Shown here: positions 8,683-17,362 of the stretch, one piece after another
Layout of the letters: each line of letters begins with the position of its first letter
How positions within the stretch are numbered: position 1 is the stretch's first letter
Source: Streptomyces sp. WMMB303
GTDB lineage: Bacteria > Actinomycetota > Actinomycetes > Streptomycetales > Streptomycetaceae
Reading direction: 5' to 3'
Length of the DNA: 64,000 nt
Assembly: GCF_029351045.1 (NCBI RefSeq)
Contig: NZ_JARKIN010000001.1
Location: 1,051,001 to 1,115,000, forward strand
Notes under the pieces: model-generated
What the model was told of the DNA's origin: nothing
The model's input: the letters and a program-made list of their open reading frames with translations, nothing else
Database searches by the model: none
Translations under genes and position numbers: made by a program

Positions 8683-8949
8683 TCAGCCCCGCTCGCCGAA
8701 CAGCGTGCGGCGCAGCTTGCGCAGCGGGGCGAAGAGGGAGACCCGCGCACCGCGGTTGCGCGTGCGGCTGTGCAGCGCGTCGCGCTGCGTGATCTCCCGC
8801 ATCAGCGTGGTCGCGTCCTCCGCCTCGCGCGGTGGGACGGCGGGACCCGCGAGCACGGAGAGGTGCCGGTCGAGGCGCGAACTCGTCGCGCCGGTACCGC
8901 ATTTGATCGCGGGCACCCGCGCCCTGCTGCCGACTGTTATCTGTTCCAT
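8683..8949 (-). CDS. Small basic conserved protein, unknown function, divergent from the DUF5925 ATPase
   Basis: An 88-residue protein, MEQITVGSRARVPAIKC..., with no signal peptide or membrane segment and a strongly basic C-terminus (RVSLFAPLRKLRRTLFGERG). The ATG at 8949 is preferred over the in-frame start 12 bases upstream because GGGGAG stands five bases before it. Third-position bias fits coding. It is read away from the AAA ATPase gene at 9246, leaving a shared 296-base promoter region. I recall similar small proteins in other streptomycetes but no function. The basic tail with LFAPLRKLRRTLFG could form an amphipathic helix that contacts membrane or nucleic acid (inference). Confidence 0.65.
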   Translation of the reverse strand: MEQITVGSRARVPAIKCGTGATSSRLDRHLSVLAGPAVPPREAEDATTLMREITQRDALHSRTRNRGARVSLFAPLRKLRRTLFGERG

Positions 8950-9245
8950 GTCACTCCCCACCCGTACGAGGGCACCCGGCCCGGGCAGAGTAACCCTATC
9001 TCCCGACTACGACATGCGTGTATCCCGGCCACAGCATTCACCTGCCCCACAAGGCTGTTGACGCACACGGTACGCCGTCCGGGCAACTGACCGGCACCCC
9101 GGGAAGCTCCGCGAACCAGGACGAACCAGCCGCATTTCGGGAGGCGTCGGGCGCACACAGGGGGCGGACGGGTTTCCGGGGTGCGCGGGTGACGCGCCGC
9201 GAAACCCGCGTGCGAGTGCCGCCGCCATGCCGGATCATGGCGGTC

Positions 9246-10463
<1,218 letters not shown>

Positions 10464-10496
10464 CCGCCGGGCGGCGGCCCGGCCTCCGGCCTGTGA

Positions 10497-10516
10497 CCGC
10501 CCCGCACGCGGGGCGG
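10497..10516 (+). terminator. Hairpin downstream of the AAA ATPase gene
   Basis: Arms CCGCCCCGC and GCGGGGCGG separated by two bases, 34 bases after the stop codon. No T-tract follows, as is common for Streptomyces terminators. Confidence 0.55.
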
Positions 10517-10609
10517 GCCCCCAGGGGCCCGGCGCCGCCCGCGCGGACAACCATCGGCGGCACTCGGGGGTCTGACCCCACGACAGTTCGCCCAGGGGGA
10601 GGACCCACC

Positions 10610-11221
10610 ATGCGTACTCGCTCCGCCGCCGGCGCGGCCACCGCCGCCGCCCTCGTCCTGCTCACCGCCGCGACGGCCACCGCCGCCGCTGCCCCGTCCC
10701 GGACCGCGGCACCGGGCTTCCTGACCGCCGACGACCTGCCCCCGCACGCCACATCCCCCTGGTACCAGGGTGCGGTCACCAAGGGCCTGCCGGACCCGGA
10801 GCCCTTCTGCGTGGACGGTGCGGTGCCCGACACCTCCGCCACCCACCACCGCCTCTTCGGCACCGACTACGACACCCACGCCTCCCAGGTCGCCACCACG
10901 ACCGCGTCCGTGAAGGCGGCGGACAAACTCGCCGCGAAACTGGCGGACCGCGCGGCGGGCTGCGCCGCCGACTGGCTGCGGGACCACCCCGGCAGCACGG
11001 CTTCCTGGGACGACTACGGCACGGTCGACGCCGGGGACGGCGCACACCTCTACGGCGTGCACACCGCGCCGCCGGAGTCGGAGCACGGCGTGAACCTGTT
11101 CGCGGTGATCCGCAAGGGCACGAAGGTCACCGTGGTGCGCTGGGCCGAGATGGGCACCCTGCCGGACGCCCCGGTCGCCGCGTTCCGCACCACCGCCACC
11201 AAGGCGGCGGCCCGCCTCTGA
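10610..11221 (+). CDS. Secreted protein of unknown function (sensor-domain-like)
   Basis: A 203-residue protein with a clear signal peptide (MRTRSAAGAATAAALVLLTAATATAAAA, cleavage near residue 28). The mature part is about 175 residues with two Cys (FCVDG and AGCAADW) that could form a disulfide. Features such as DTSATHHRLFGTDYDTHASQV and GVNLFAVIRKGTKVTVVRW recall the extracellular PknH-like sensor fold found in many actinobacterial secreted proteins, but I am not certain. The ATG is preceded by GGGGAGGA. It is a single gene; the downstream GntR gene converges on it. Function unknown. Confidence 0.8.
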   Translation: MRTRSAAGAATAAALVLLTAATATAAAAPSRTAAPGFLTADDLPPHATSPWYQGAVTKGLPDPEPFCVDGAVPDTSATHHRLFGTDYDTHASQVATTTASVKAADKLAAKLADRAAGCAADWLRDHPGSTASWDDYGTVDAGDGAHLYGVHTAPPESEHGVNLFAVIRKGTKVTVVRWAEMGTLPDAPVAAFRTTATKAAARL

Positions 11222-11246
11222 TCCCCGGCGCGGCCGGGTCCGTCGC

Positions 11247-11263
11247 GCCGGCCCGCGGCCGGC
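11247..11263. terminator. Short hairpin between convergent genes
   Basis: Arms GCCGGCC and GGCCGGC with a three-base loop, 26 bases after the secreted-protein stop and before the stop of the convergent GntR gene. Confidence 0.4.
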
Positions 11264-11281
11264 GGGGGGGGAGCGGCCGGG

Positions 11282-11674
11282 CTACCCGCCGTACTGGGCG
11301 CGCAGCGCGTCCCGGACGGCGGACAGCGCAGCGTCCCGGCCGGCGTCCAACCGCGCCGCCCGGGCGGCGAACGCCTGTGCCGCCTCGGCCAGTTCCCGCT
11401 CGGCGACCCCGCCGGGGGCGGCGATGAACGTGCCGTTGCGCCCCCGGGTCTCGATGACGCCGTCGGCCTCCAGCGCGCGGTACGCCTTGGCGACCGTGTT
11501 CGCGGCGAGGCCCAGTTCCTCCGCGAGGCCCCGCACGGTGGGGAGTTTGTAGCCGGTGGGCAGGTCCCCGCCGCGTGCGAGCGCGGCGATCCGGGCCCGC
11601 ACCTGTTCATAGGGCGCTTCCGGCGCGTCGGGGTCGAGGTCGATGTCCAGGGCGTTCGTGGGGTTCGGCGGCAC
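11282..11674 (-). CDS. GntR-family regulator, short YtrA type
   Basis: A 130-residue regulator consisting of a winged helix (PYEQVRARIAALARGGDLPTG, LPTVRGLAEELGLAANTVAKAYRALEADGVIETRGRNGTFI) and a short helical C-terminus of about 45 residues. This is the YtrA subfamily, which usually controls adjacent ABC transporter genes; none is adjacent here. The GTG start is backed by GGAGG seven bases upstream. The tandem-acetyltransferase gene is read divergently 96 bases away and may be its target (inference). Confidence 0.9.
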   Translation of the reverse strand: MPPNPTNALDIDLDPDAPEAPYEQVRARIAALARGGDLPTGYKLPTVRGLAEELGLAANTVAKAYRALEADGVIETRGRNGTFIAAPGGVAERELAEAAQAFAARAARLDAGRDAALSAVRDALRAQYGG

Positions 11675-11769
11675 AGGTCCTCCGGGGAGCGAGCGGGTAC
11701 GGGCCGATTCTCCCTCACCCCGGGGAATCCGGAGGCGCCGCGCCGCGCCGCCGACGTAGCCTCCCCGCC

Positions 11770-12702
11770 ATGACGTCCCGGATCCGCATCTTCAGCCCCG
11801 ACGCCCCCGACGACGCCCGGTCGGTGGCCGCGGTCCGCCGCGCGACGGTCCCGTATCTGGTGTGCACGGCCGAGACGGTCGCCTGGGAGGCGGCGCAGGC
11901 GCCCGCGGGGCAGCGTCGGCGGCTGCTGATGGCCGAGGACGCGGACGGCACGGTCACGGGGTGCGCGGAAGCGGGCCTGGTCGCGGGGAGCGTGGAGCCG
12001 GGGCAGGGCTTTCTGCACACGGCGGTACCGCCCGGCCGCCGGGGCCGGGGCGCGGGCTCGGCCCTGGTGGCCGCGGGCGAGGCGTATCTGGCGGAGCTGG
12101 CGGTGCGGCGGGTGCACAGCTGGGTCGCCGCTGACGGCCACGCCGCCGGGTTCGCCGAGCGGCGCGGTTACGCCCCTTCCCGGCAGGCGCACTTCCTCGG
12201 ACGCGAGTTGGACCGCGCCGCTCTGCCGGAGCTGCCCGATCCGCTGCCGCCGGGCGTGACCCTGCACCGGGTCGCCGAGTTCGCCGACGCTCTGCGGCCG
12301 CTGTACGAAGCCGACACCGAGTGCGCCGAGGACGAGCCGGGCGACGTGCCCGTGGGCCGGACGCCGTACGCGCAGTGGCTGCGGCACAACTGGCAGCGGC
12401 CCGACTGGAACGCCGAGCTGAGCAGCGTGGCGCTGGTGGACGGGCGGCTAGCGGCCTACAGCGTCGCGCAGACCGACGGGGTGGACCGCTACTGGTCGGG
12501 AATGACGGGCACCCGGCGTGCCTTCCGCGGCCGAGGGCTGGCGCGGCTGGCCAAACTGGCCGCGCTGCGGCGGGCCCGCGCGGCGGGCTACCGGCACGCC
12601 TACACGGGGAACGACGCGACGAACGCGCCCATGCTGGCCGTCAACCGACGTCTGGGCTACGCGGAGGTCGCCACCGAGTGGCGGTGCGTCAAGCGGCTCT
12701 GA
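11770..12702 (+). CDS. GNAT acetyltransferase with two tandem acetyltransferase domains
   Basis: A 310-residue protein with two GNAT modules. The first has the acetyl-CoA loop VPPGRRGRGAGSALVAAGEAYL (residues about 87-108); the second has TGTRRAFRGRGLARLAKLAALRRARAAGY with NDATNAPMLAVNRRLGYAEVATEW at the C-terminus (residues about 250-305). This two-domain layout is common in Streptomyces. The acceptor substrate is unknown; family members modify small amines, antibiotics or mycothiol precursors. It is read divergently from the YtrA-type GntR gene and convergently to the MarP-type protease gene. Confidence 0.9.
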   Translation: MTSRIRIFSPDAPDDARSVAAVRRATVPYLVCTAETVAWEAAQAPAGQRRRLLMAEDADGTVTGCAEAGLVAGSVEPGQGFLHTAVPPGRRGRGAGSALVAAGEAYLAELAVRRVHSWVAADGHAAGFAERRGYAPSRQAHFLGRELDRAALPELPDPLPPGVTLHRVAEFADALRPLYEADTECAEDEPGDVPVGRTPYAQWLRHNWQRPDWNAELSSVALVDGRLAAYSVAQTDGVDRYWSGMTGTRRAFRGRGLARLAKLAALRRARAAGYRHAYTGNDATNAPMLAVNRRLGYAEVATEWRCVKRL

Positions 12703-12705
12703 CGC

Positions 12706-12731
12706 GCCGCCGCCCCGGTCCGGGCGGCGGC
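12706..12731. terminator. Bidirectional hairpin between GNAT and protease genes
   Basis: Arms GCCGCCGCCC and GGGCGGCGGC with a six-base loop, located exactly between the two convergent stop codons. Confidence 0.7.
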
Positions 12732-12738
12732 CCCGGTC

Positions 12739-13935
12739 TCACAGCGCCGAGCGGTTCCCGGTGTCCACGGCGGCCGTGGCGTCCGCGGCCGCCGTGGCGG
12801 CTCCCCTTACCTGGTCGGCGGTGAGCGCGTACCCGTTTCCCGCGTCCGTGGTCGAGCGCGCGAACACGACGCCGTACACCCGCCCGTCGGAGGTCAGCAG
12901 CGGTCCGCCGGAGTTGCCCGGGCGGACCTGGGAGCGGATGGCGTAGATGTCGCGGGTGGTCAGCGAGCCTCCGTAGATGTCCTGGCCGCGCGCCGGGGTG
13001 CGGGCCGCCACGGCCGCTGCGCGCAGATCGAGGCCGCCGTTCTCCGGATAGCCGGCCACCACGGCCCGGTCGCCCCGGCCGGCGTCCCCCGCGAACCGCA
13101 GCGCCGGCGCCTCCAGGCCCGGCACGTGCAGGACGGCGATGTCCTTGTCCGGGTCGAAGAGGACGACCCGGGCCGGGTAGGGGCGGCCGACGCCGCCGAC
13201 CCGAACGGTCGGCGCGTCGACACCGGCGACGACGTGCGCGTTGGTCATCACATGGCCGCGGGCGTAGACGAACCCGCTGCCCTCCTGCCCCTGCCTGCCG
13301 TCCCGCACGTCGGCGACGCCCTCGACCTTGACCGTGCTGCGCTGTGCGGCGGAGGTCGCCGCCGCGGTGACCGCGTCCCCGGACGGCTGCGGCACGGACG
13401 CGCCCGGCTCCTGCTCGAAGGGGTTGAAGACCGGCGGGAAGCCCGCCGTGGTGAGCGCGCCGGTGGCGCAGTTGAACCAGGTCGCCGCGCTGTCGGGCAT
13501 CCGCTCGTGCACCCCCTCCAGCAGCGCGGAGCCCCGTATGGCCTGGTTGAGCGCGGGCGAGGGGGAGGCGGCGAGCGCACTGCCCGCCATCCAGCCGACG
13601 ACGAGGACGGCGACGACGTTGACGAGGGCACCGCCTGCTCCGTCCACCCAGCGCGCGGGGGTCCGGCGGAGCGCGTGGCGTATCCGCCAGGCGAGCTGCG
13701 AGGCCAGCGCGTGCCCGGCCAGCGCGGGCACCAGCACGGTCAGCAGCGCGAGCAGAGTGGCGGTGGTGGTGCCGCGCTCCACGAGGCGGAGGGCATAGGG
13801 GAGCAGCCACACGCCGAGAGAGGCGCCCCCGACGAACCCTGCGAGCGACACCAGGCCCGCGACCAGCCCCCGGTGGAATCCGGAACCGGCGTAGGCGAGC
13901 GCCGCGACGATCAGGAGCAGATCCAGCAGGTTCAC
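12739..13935 (-). CDS. MarP-type membrane-anchored serine protease (CvpA plus trypsin-like domain)
   Basis: A 398-residue protein, almost the same length as mycobacterial MarP (Rv3671c). Residues 1 to about 125 form a CvpA-like domain with four membrane helices (LLDLLLIVAALAYAG, LVAGLVSLAGFVGGASLG, LLALLTVLVPALAGHALA, VNVVAVLVVGWMAG). The extracellular chymotrypsin-fold domain has His in MTNAHVVAG, Asp in DKDIAVL and Ser in RPGNSGGPL, a complete triad. In M. tuberculosis the protein supports acid and oxidative stress resistance. The GTG at 13935 is preferred to an upstream start because GGGAGGGAG precedes it. Only one Cys is present (FNCATG), so the regulatory disulfide described for MarP cannot form within one chain. 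Confidence 0.92.
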   Translation of the reverse strand: MNLLDLLLIVAALAYAGSGFHRGLVAGLVSLAGFVGGASLGVWLLPYALRLVERGTTTATLLALLTVLVPALAGHALASQLAWRIRHALRRTPARWVDGAGGALVNVVAVLVVGWMAGSALAASPSPALNQAIRGSALLEGVHERMPDSAATWFNCATGALTTAGFPPVFNPFEQEPGASVPQPSGDAVTAAATSAAQRSTVKVEGVADVRDGRQGQEGSGFVYARGHVMTNAHVVAGVDAPTVRVGGVGRPYPARVVLFDPDKDIAVLHVPGLEAPALRFAGDAGRGDRAVVAGYPENGGLDLRAAAVAARTPARGQDIYGGSLTTRDIYAIRSQVRPGNSGGPLLTSDGRVYGVVFARSTTDAGNGYALTADQVRGAATAAADATAAVDTGNRSAL

Positions 13936-14302
13936 GGGCCGCTCCCTCCCTTCGGGCGCCGGGTGTCCGCCCCGGGCCGCGGCGGTATCCGCGGGCGGCC
14001 GGGCGGGCATTCCGGATGACAACGCACGTTCCGGGATGACAACGCTTAGGCCCGGTTCGCGGTTCCGCACGGGTGCTGCGGCCGGAAGTCTGTCGGGGTG
14101 CTTAGACCCGCCTTAAGTGATCCCTAAGGATCCCGGCAGCGGCCGCCGACAGGCGGTTGCGGGCCCTCGGCGTGGCTAACGTGCCGGTCACCGGGGCGGG
14201 TTCGGCAGCACGCCGCTGGGGAGGCGGTGCGCCCCGAGCCCGTTCCGGCCCCGCACCCGCCGCCCTGGGGTGGCGTTTCCCCCACGACAAGGAGCCCGTC
14301 AC
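13936..14302. promoter_or_regulatory. Divergent promoter region with direct and inverted repeats
   Basis: These 367 bases separate the MarP gene from the LPMO gene. TTCCGG(G)ATGACAACGC occurs twice in tandem, at 14010-14025 and 14029-14045, differing by one inserted G. Further right is an inverted repeat CCTTA-N9-TAAGG at 14111-14129. Both could be regulator sites; I cannot say which gene they serve. Confidence 0.55.
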
Positions 14303-15313
14303 ATGTCCGTTCGCCGCACGGCCGCAGGAATCACCGCGCTGGGCTTCGCCCCGCTCGCCCTCACCCTGGTGACGGCCCCTCCCGCCGCCGCGCACGGTTC
14401 CATGACGGGCCCCGTCAGCCGCGTCTCCACCTGCTTCGCCGAGGGGCCCGAGAGTCCGCAGTCGGCGGCGTGCAAGGCGGCGGTCGCCGCGAGCGGGACG
14501 CAGGCGTTCTACGACTGGAACGAGGTCAACATCCCGAACGCGGCGGGCAAGCACCGCGAGCTCATCCCGGACGGGAAACTGTGCAGCGCGGGCCGGGACA
14601 AGTACAAGGGGCTGGACCTGCCCCGTACGGACTGGCCGGCCACGGCGATGAAGCCGGGCGCGCACACCTTCCGGTACAAGGCAACGGCACCCCACAGGGG
14701 CGGCTTCGAGCTGTACATCACCAAGGACGGCTACGACCCGTCCGAGCCGCTCGAGTGGTCCGACCTGGAGCCGGAGCCCTTCGCCGAGGCGACCGACCCG
14801 GCCCTGAAGGACGGCAGCTACGTCATCGACGGCTCCGTACCGAAGAAGGAAGGGCGCCATCTGATCTACAGCATCTGGCAGCGCTCGGACAGCCCGGAGG
14901 CGTTCTACACCTGCTCGGACGTGACCTTCGGCGGAGGGGACGGTGTCGGCGCCGGGAAGGCGGCGGAGGCGCCCGACGAGCGGCAGATCGCGGCGGGTGC
15001 GGACAAGTCGACCGTGGACCACGGCGGGCACGGCGGCGGGGACGGCGGTTCCGGGCACGGCACCGAAGGCGCCGCCGGGCACGGGGACGGCTCCGCCGCT
15101 CCCGGCTCCGGGCCGGGCGGCGAGGGGCCGGCTCCGCAGGGCGGGGCCGCGCCGCGCGGCACGGCCGAGAAGGCGGACCTGGCCGAGACCGGTGGCGACA
15201 GCAGTACGGTCCCGCTCGCCGTGGGCGGCGCCGCTGTTCTCGCGGCGGGGGCCGGGGTGCTGGTCGCCGCCGCCCGCCGCAGGGCGGCCTCCTCGGCCCC
15301 GCCGCGCGGCTGA
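14303..15313 (+). CDS. AA10 lytic polysaccharide monooxygenase with C-terminal sortase (LAXTG) anchor
   Basis: A 336-residue protein. A signal peptide ends in PPAAA, so the mature chain starts with His31, as copper LPMOs require. The second histidine-brace residue is His131 (TAPHRGG) and Phe201 in EAFYTC is the likely axial residue. Four Cys probably make two disulfides. Residues 31 to about 210 are the catalytic domain; 211-292 is a Gly/Ala/Pro linker containing several His. From Leu293 comes LAETG, a hydrophobic segment and an RRR tail: the cell-wall sorting signal used by class E sortases. The enzyme oxidatively cleaves chitin, cellulose or a cell-surface glucan. Because it is wall-anchored it probably acts on the bacterium's own envelope or at the hyphal surface (inference). 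Confidence 0.93.
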   Translation: MSVRRTAAGITALGFAPLALTLVTAPPAAAHGSMTGPVSRVSTCFAEGPESPQSAACKAAVAASGTQAFYDWNEVNIPNAAGKHRELIPDGKLCSAGRDKYKGLDLPRTDWPATAMKPGAHTFRYKATAPHRGGFELYITKDGYDPSEPLEWSDLEPEPFAEATDPALKDGSYVIDGSVPKKEGRHLIYSIWQRSDSPEAFYTCSDVTFGGGDGVGAGKAAEAPDERQIAAGADKSTVDHGGHGGGDGGSGHGTEGAAGHGDGSAAPGSGPGGEGPAPQGGAAPRGTAEKADLAETGGDSSTVPLAVGGAAVLAAGAGVLVAAARRRAASSAPPRG

Positions 15314-15414
15314 CCGCGCCGATCGCAGGGTCCGGCGCCGTCTCCCCCCTCGCAGCGGGTCGGGCGGCGCCGTACGCTCGTTCCCGGTACCGGGGTTGAG
15401 GGAGCGGAGCAGTC

Positions 15415-16077
15415 ATGACGGCACGTGAGGCGGAAGCGGTCGGCGCGGCGGACGGGATGGTGGAGGTCACCACCGAGGAGGAGTTGCGGGCCCTGGTGGG
15501 GCAGCCGACCTCGCACGCGGCGCACAAGACCCGCACCGCGCTGCATCCCCTGGACCGCGCGTGGCTGGCCCGCTCGCCGTTCTGCCTGGTGGCCACCTCG
15601 GCGGCGGACGGGAGCTGCGACGTCTCCCCCAAGGGCGATCCGCCGGGGTTCACCAAGGTGCTGGACGACCGGACGATCGCCCTGCCCGAGCGCCCGGGCA
15701 ACAGGCGGGTGGACGGGCTGCGCAACATCCTGTCCAACCCGCACGTCGGCCTGATCCACTTCGTGCCCGGGCGCGGTGACACGCTCCGGATCAACGGCCG
15801 GGCGCGGATCGTGCGGGAGGCGCCGTTCCTGGACGGGATGGTGGCGCGGGGGCACCGTCCCGCGCTGGCGCTGGTGGTGGAGATCGACGAGGTCTTCCAC
15901 CATTGCTCCAAGGCGTTCCTGCGCTCCGGCACCTGGGATCCGGAGACCTGGCAGCCGGACGCGCTGCCGAACCGCGCCCGGCTGGCCAAGGCCCTCGACC
16001 GGACCGAGGACTCCCTGGAGTTCCTGGAGGAGTACTACGGTCCGCGGTACGCCGAGAAGATTCACACCGAGGGGTGA
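15415..16077 (+). CDS. PPOX-class FMN-dependent flavoprotein (pyridoxamine 5'-phosphate oxidase-like)
   Basis: A 220-residue protein of the split-barrel flavin family, most like the DR_2398/MSMEG_1061 subgroup. Typical segments are LDRAWLARSPFCLVATSAADGSCDVSPKGDPPGF (residues about 45-78), LPERPGNRRVDGLRNILSNPHVGLIHFVPG and TLRINGRARI. The family binds FMN or F420 and acts on small redox substrates; the physiological substrate is not known. The ATG is preceded by GGAG. It stands alone between the LPMO gene and the convergent lipase gene. Confidence 0.9.
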   Translation: MTAREAEAVGAADGMVEVTTEEELRALVGQPTSHAAHKTRTALHPLDRAWLARSPFCLVATSAADGSCDVSPKGDPPGFTKVLDDRTIALPERPGNRRVDGLRNILSNPHVGLIHFVPGRGDTLRINGRARIVREAPFLDGMVARGHRPALALVVEIDEVFHHCSKAFLRSGTWDPETWQPDALPNRARLAKALDRTEDSLEFLEEYYGPRYAEKIHTEG

Positions 16078-16090
16078 GCCCCGGCTCCGG

Positions 16091-16111
16091 TCCGCCCCGG
16101 GAGAGGGCGGA
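16091..16111. terminator. Short hairpin between convergent genes
   Basis: Arms TCCGCCC and GGGCGGA with a seven-base loop, between the stops of the PPOX and lipase genes. Confidence 0.45.
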
Positions 16112-16117
16112 TCCGCC

Positions 16118-17044
16118 TCAGGAGAAGCAGGTGGTGCGGGTGGCGTGCGCCGGGTCGAGCGCGTTCGCCGTCTCGTGCCAGGCGGCCCGGTCGACGAGCG
16201 CGATGGCCAGGTGCTCGGAGATGTCGATCGGGCACAGGTCCTGGAGCTTCACGTTCTTGACGTCCGGCCCGTCGAGGAACTGCGTCCGGTAGGGCGTGAC
16301 GACCTCGTCGTACCTGGTGGCGATCACGGTGTAGGCGACGCCGGGCACCGTGTCACCGCCCGCGTTGAGCTTCTCGAGGAAGGCGGAGCCCTTCTTCTGC
16401 TGGAGCAGCGCCGGGCCGATCTCGTCGACCACGTCGCCGACGGGCGGGAACTGGTCGGCGAGCGCGGCCAGACCGCTGAGGGTGGTGCCGTGGTTGCTGG
16501 GGGCGATGCCGACGAGGGCGTTCACCTTCGGGGCACCGCCGAGGAACTTGAGGTAGTACCGGGGCATCATGCCGCCCTGCGAGTGGCCGACGATGTCGAC
16601 CTGGCCGGTGCCGGTGGAGTCGAGCACCTTGTCGACGTAGGCGGAGAGCTGCCCGGCGGAGTCCTCGATGGGGCCGAGTCCGTGGAAGAAGGGCTTGCCC
16701 GGCAGTTGCCCGTAGTCCAGGGAGAAGACGCAGTAGCCGCGCCTGACCAGGTAGGGAGCGAGGCCCAGCCAGTTGTCCACGGAGTTGCCGAAGGTGCCGT
16801 GGACCAGTACGACGGCGCGGGGGTGTGCGGCGGACGGTTTACAGGAGTAGTCGTTCCAGCCGCTGGTGGTGCGTGCGCTCTCGGGCGCCGCACCGGCGGT
16901 GGCGGGCAGTGCCACGACCGCCGCGACGGCCAGGGCCAGCGCGGCGGCCGCCGACCTGCGGATGCGCGATCTGCGGAGGGGTTTGTCCGACGGCGGCGCC
17001 GGTGACGTCGACGACGCTGCCGGTGTTGACGGCTTCAGCTTCAT
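16118..17044 (-). CDS. Secreted lipase/esterase (alpha/beta hydrolase, lipase class 2 type)
   Basis: A 308-residue exported hydrolase. A long N-region with SDKPLRRSRIRRS precedes the hydrophobic core AAAALALAVAAVVALPATAGAA, fitting a Sec or Tat signal. The oxyanion segment is VLVHGTFGN, the nucleophile elbow is GHSQGGMMP, the acid is probably Asp in RYDEVVTP and the His is in DISEHLAI. Cys residues near the N-terminus and C-terminus (YSCKPS, TTCFS) could pair. It likely cleaves triacylglycerols or esters outside the cell. The ATG at 17044 has GAGGAG upstream and is preferred over an in-frame start further out. It is read divergently from copA. Confidence 0.92.
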   Translation of the reverse strand: MKLKPSTPAASSTSPAPPSDKPLRRSRIRRSAAAALALAVAAVVALPATAGAAPESARTTSGWNDYSCKPSAAHPRAVVLVHGTFGNSVDNWLGLAPYLVRRGYCVFSLDYGQLPGKPFFHGLGPIEDSAGQLSAYVDKVLDSTGTGQVDIVGHSQGGMMPRYYLKFLGGAPKVNALVGIAPSNHGTTLSGLAALADQFPPVGDVVDEIGPALLQQKKGSAFLEKLNAGGDTVPGVAYTVIATRYDEVVTPYRTQFLDGPDVKNVKLQDLCPIDISEHLAIALVDRAAWHETANALDPAHATRTTCFS

Positions 17045-17246
17045 GTCCGGCTCCTCGTGCTGTGAGGGATGGGGGGAGCGGAGCTGTTGAATCGCCGTCA
17101 ACTTACGCGCGAGTAAGGTCACTGGCCAGTAGTCGCGCGCGACTTTGTTACCGAGAGGTTTCCGCCCCGTCCCGCACCCCGCCCCCGAGGACGGCCGAGC
17201 GGATCACCCGAGCTCTCCCTCGCGCACCCCGGAACCCCTTGCGCTC

Positions 17247-17265
17247 TATACGGGGTGGGGGTATA
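17247..17265. promoter_or_regulatory. CsoR-like G-tract palindrome upstream of copA (outer site)
   Basis: Arms TATAC and GTATA flank a nine-base G-rich spacer. A/T-rich arms around a G-tract are the pattern recognised by CsoR/RcnR-family repressors. It lies 98 bases upstream of the copA start. Confidence 0.5.
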
Positions 17266-17284
17266 CAGGACTTCGGCCCCACTG

Positions 17285-17301
17285 ATACCCCAGGCGGGTA
17301 T
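17285..17301. promoter_or_regulatory. CsoR operator-like site upstream of copA (inner site)
   Basis: ATACCC-CAGGC-GGGTAT, a perfect inverted repeat with five-base spacer. It has the same arms and spacing as the known copper-repressor CsoR operator type (ATACCC-N5-GGGTAT). It lies 62 bases upstream of copA, so copper-induced derepression is expected. Confidence 0.75.
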
Positions 17302-17362
17302 GAAAGAGTGGTGCGGAGAACACGTGCCCCGGCATCCCGCCGGGCACCGCCGAGGAGACGTG

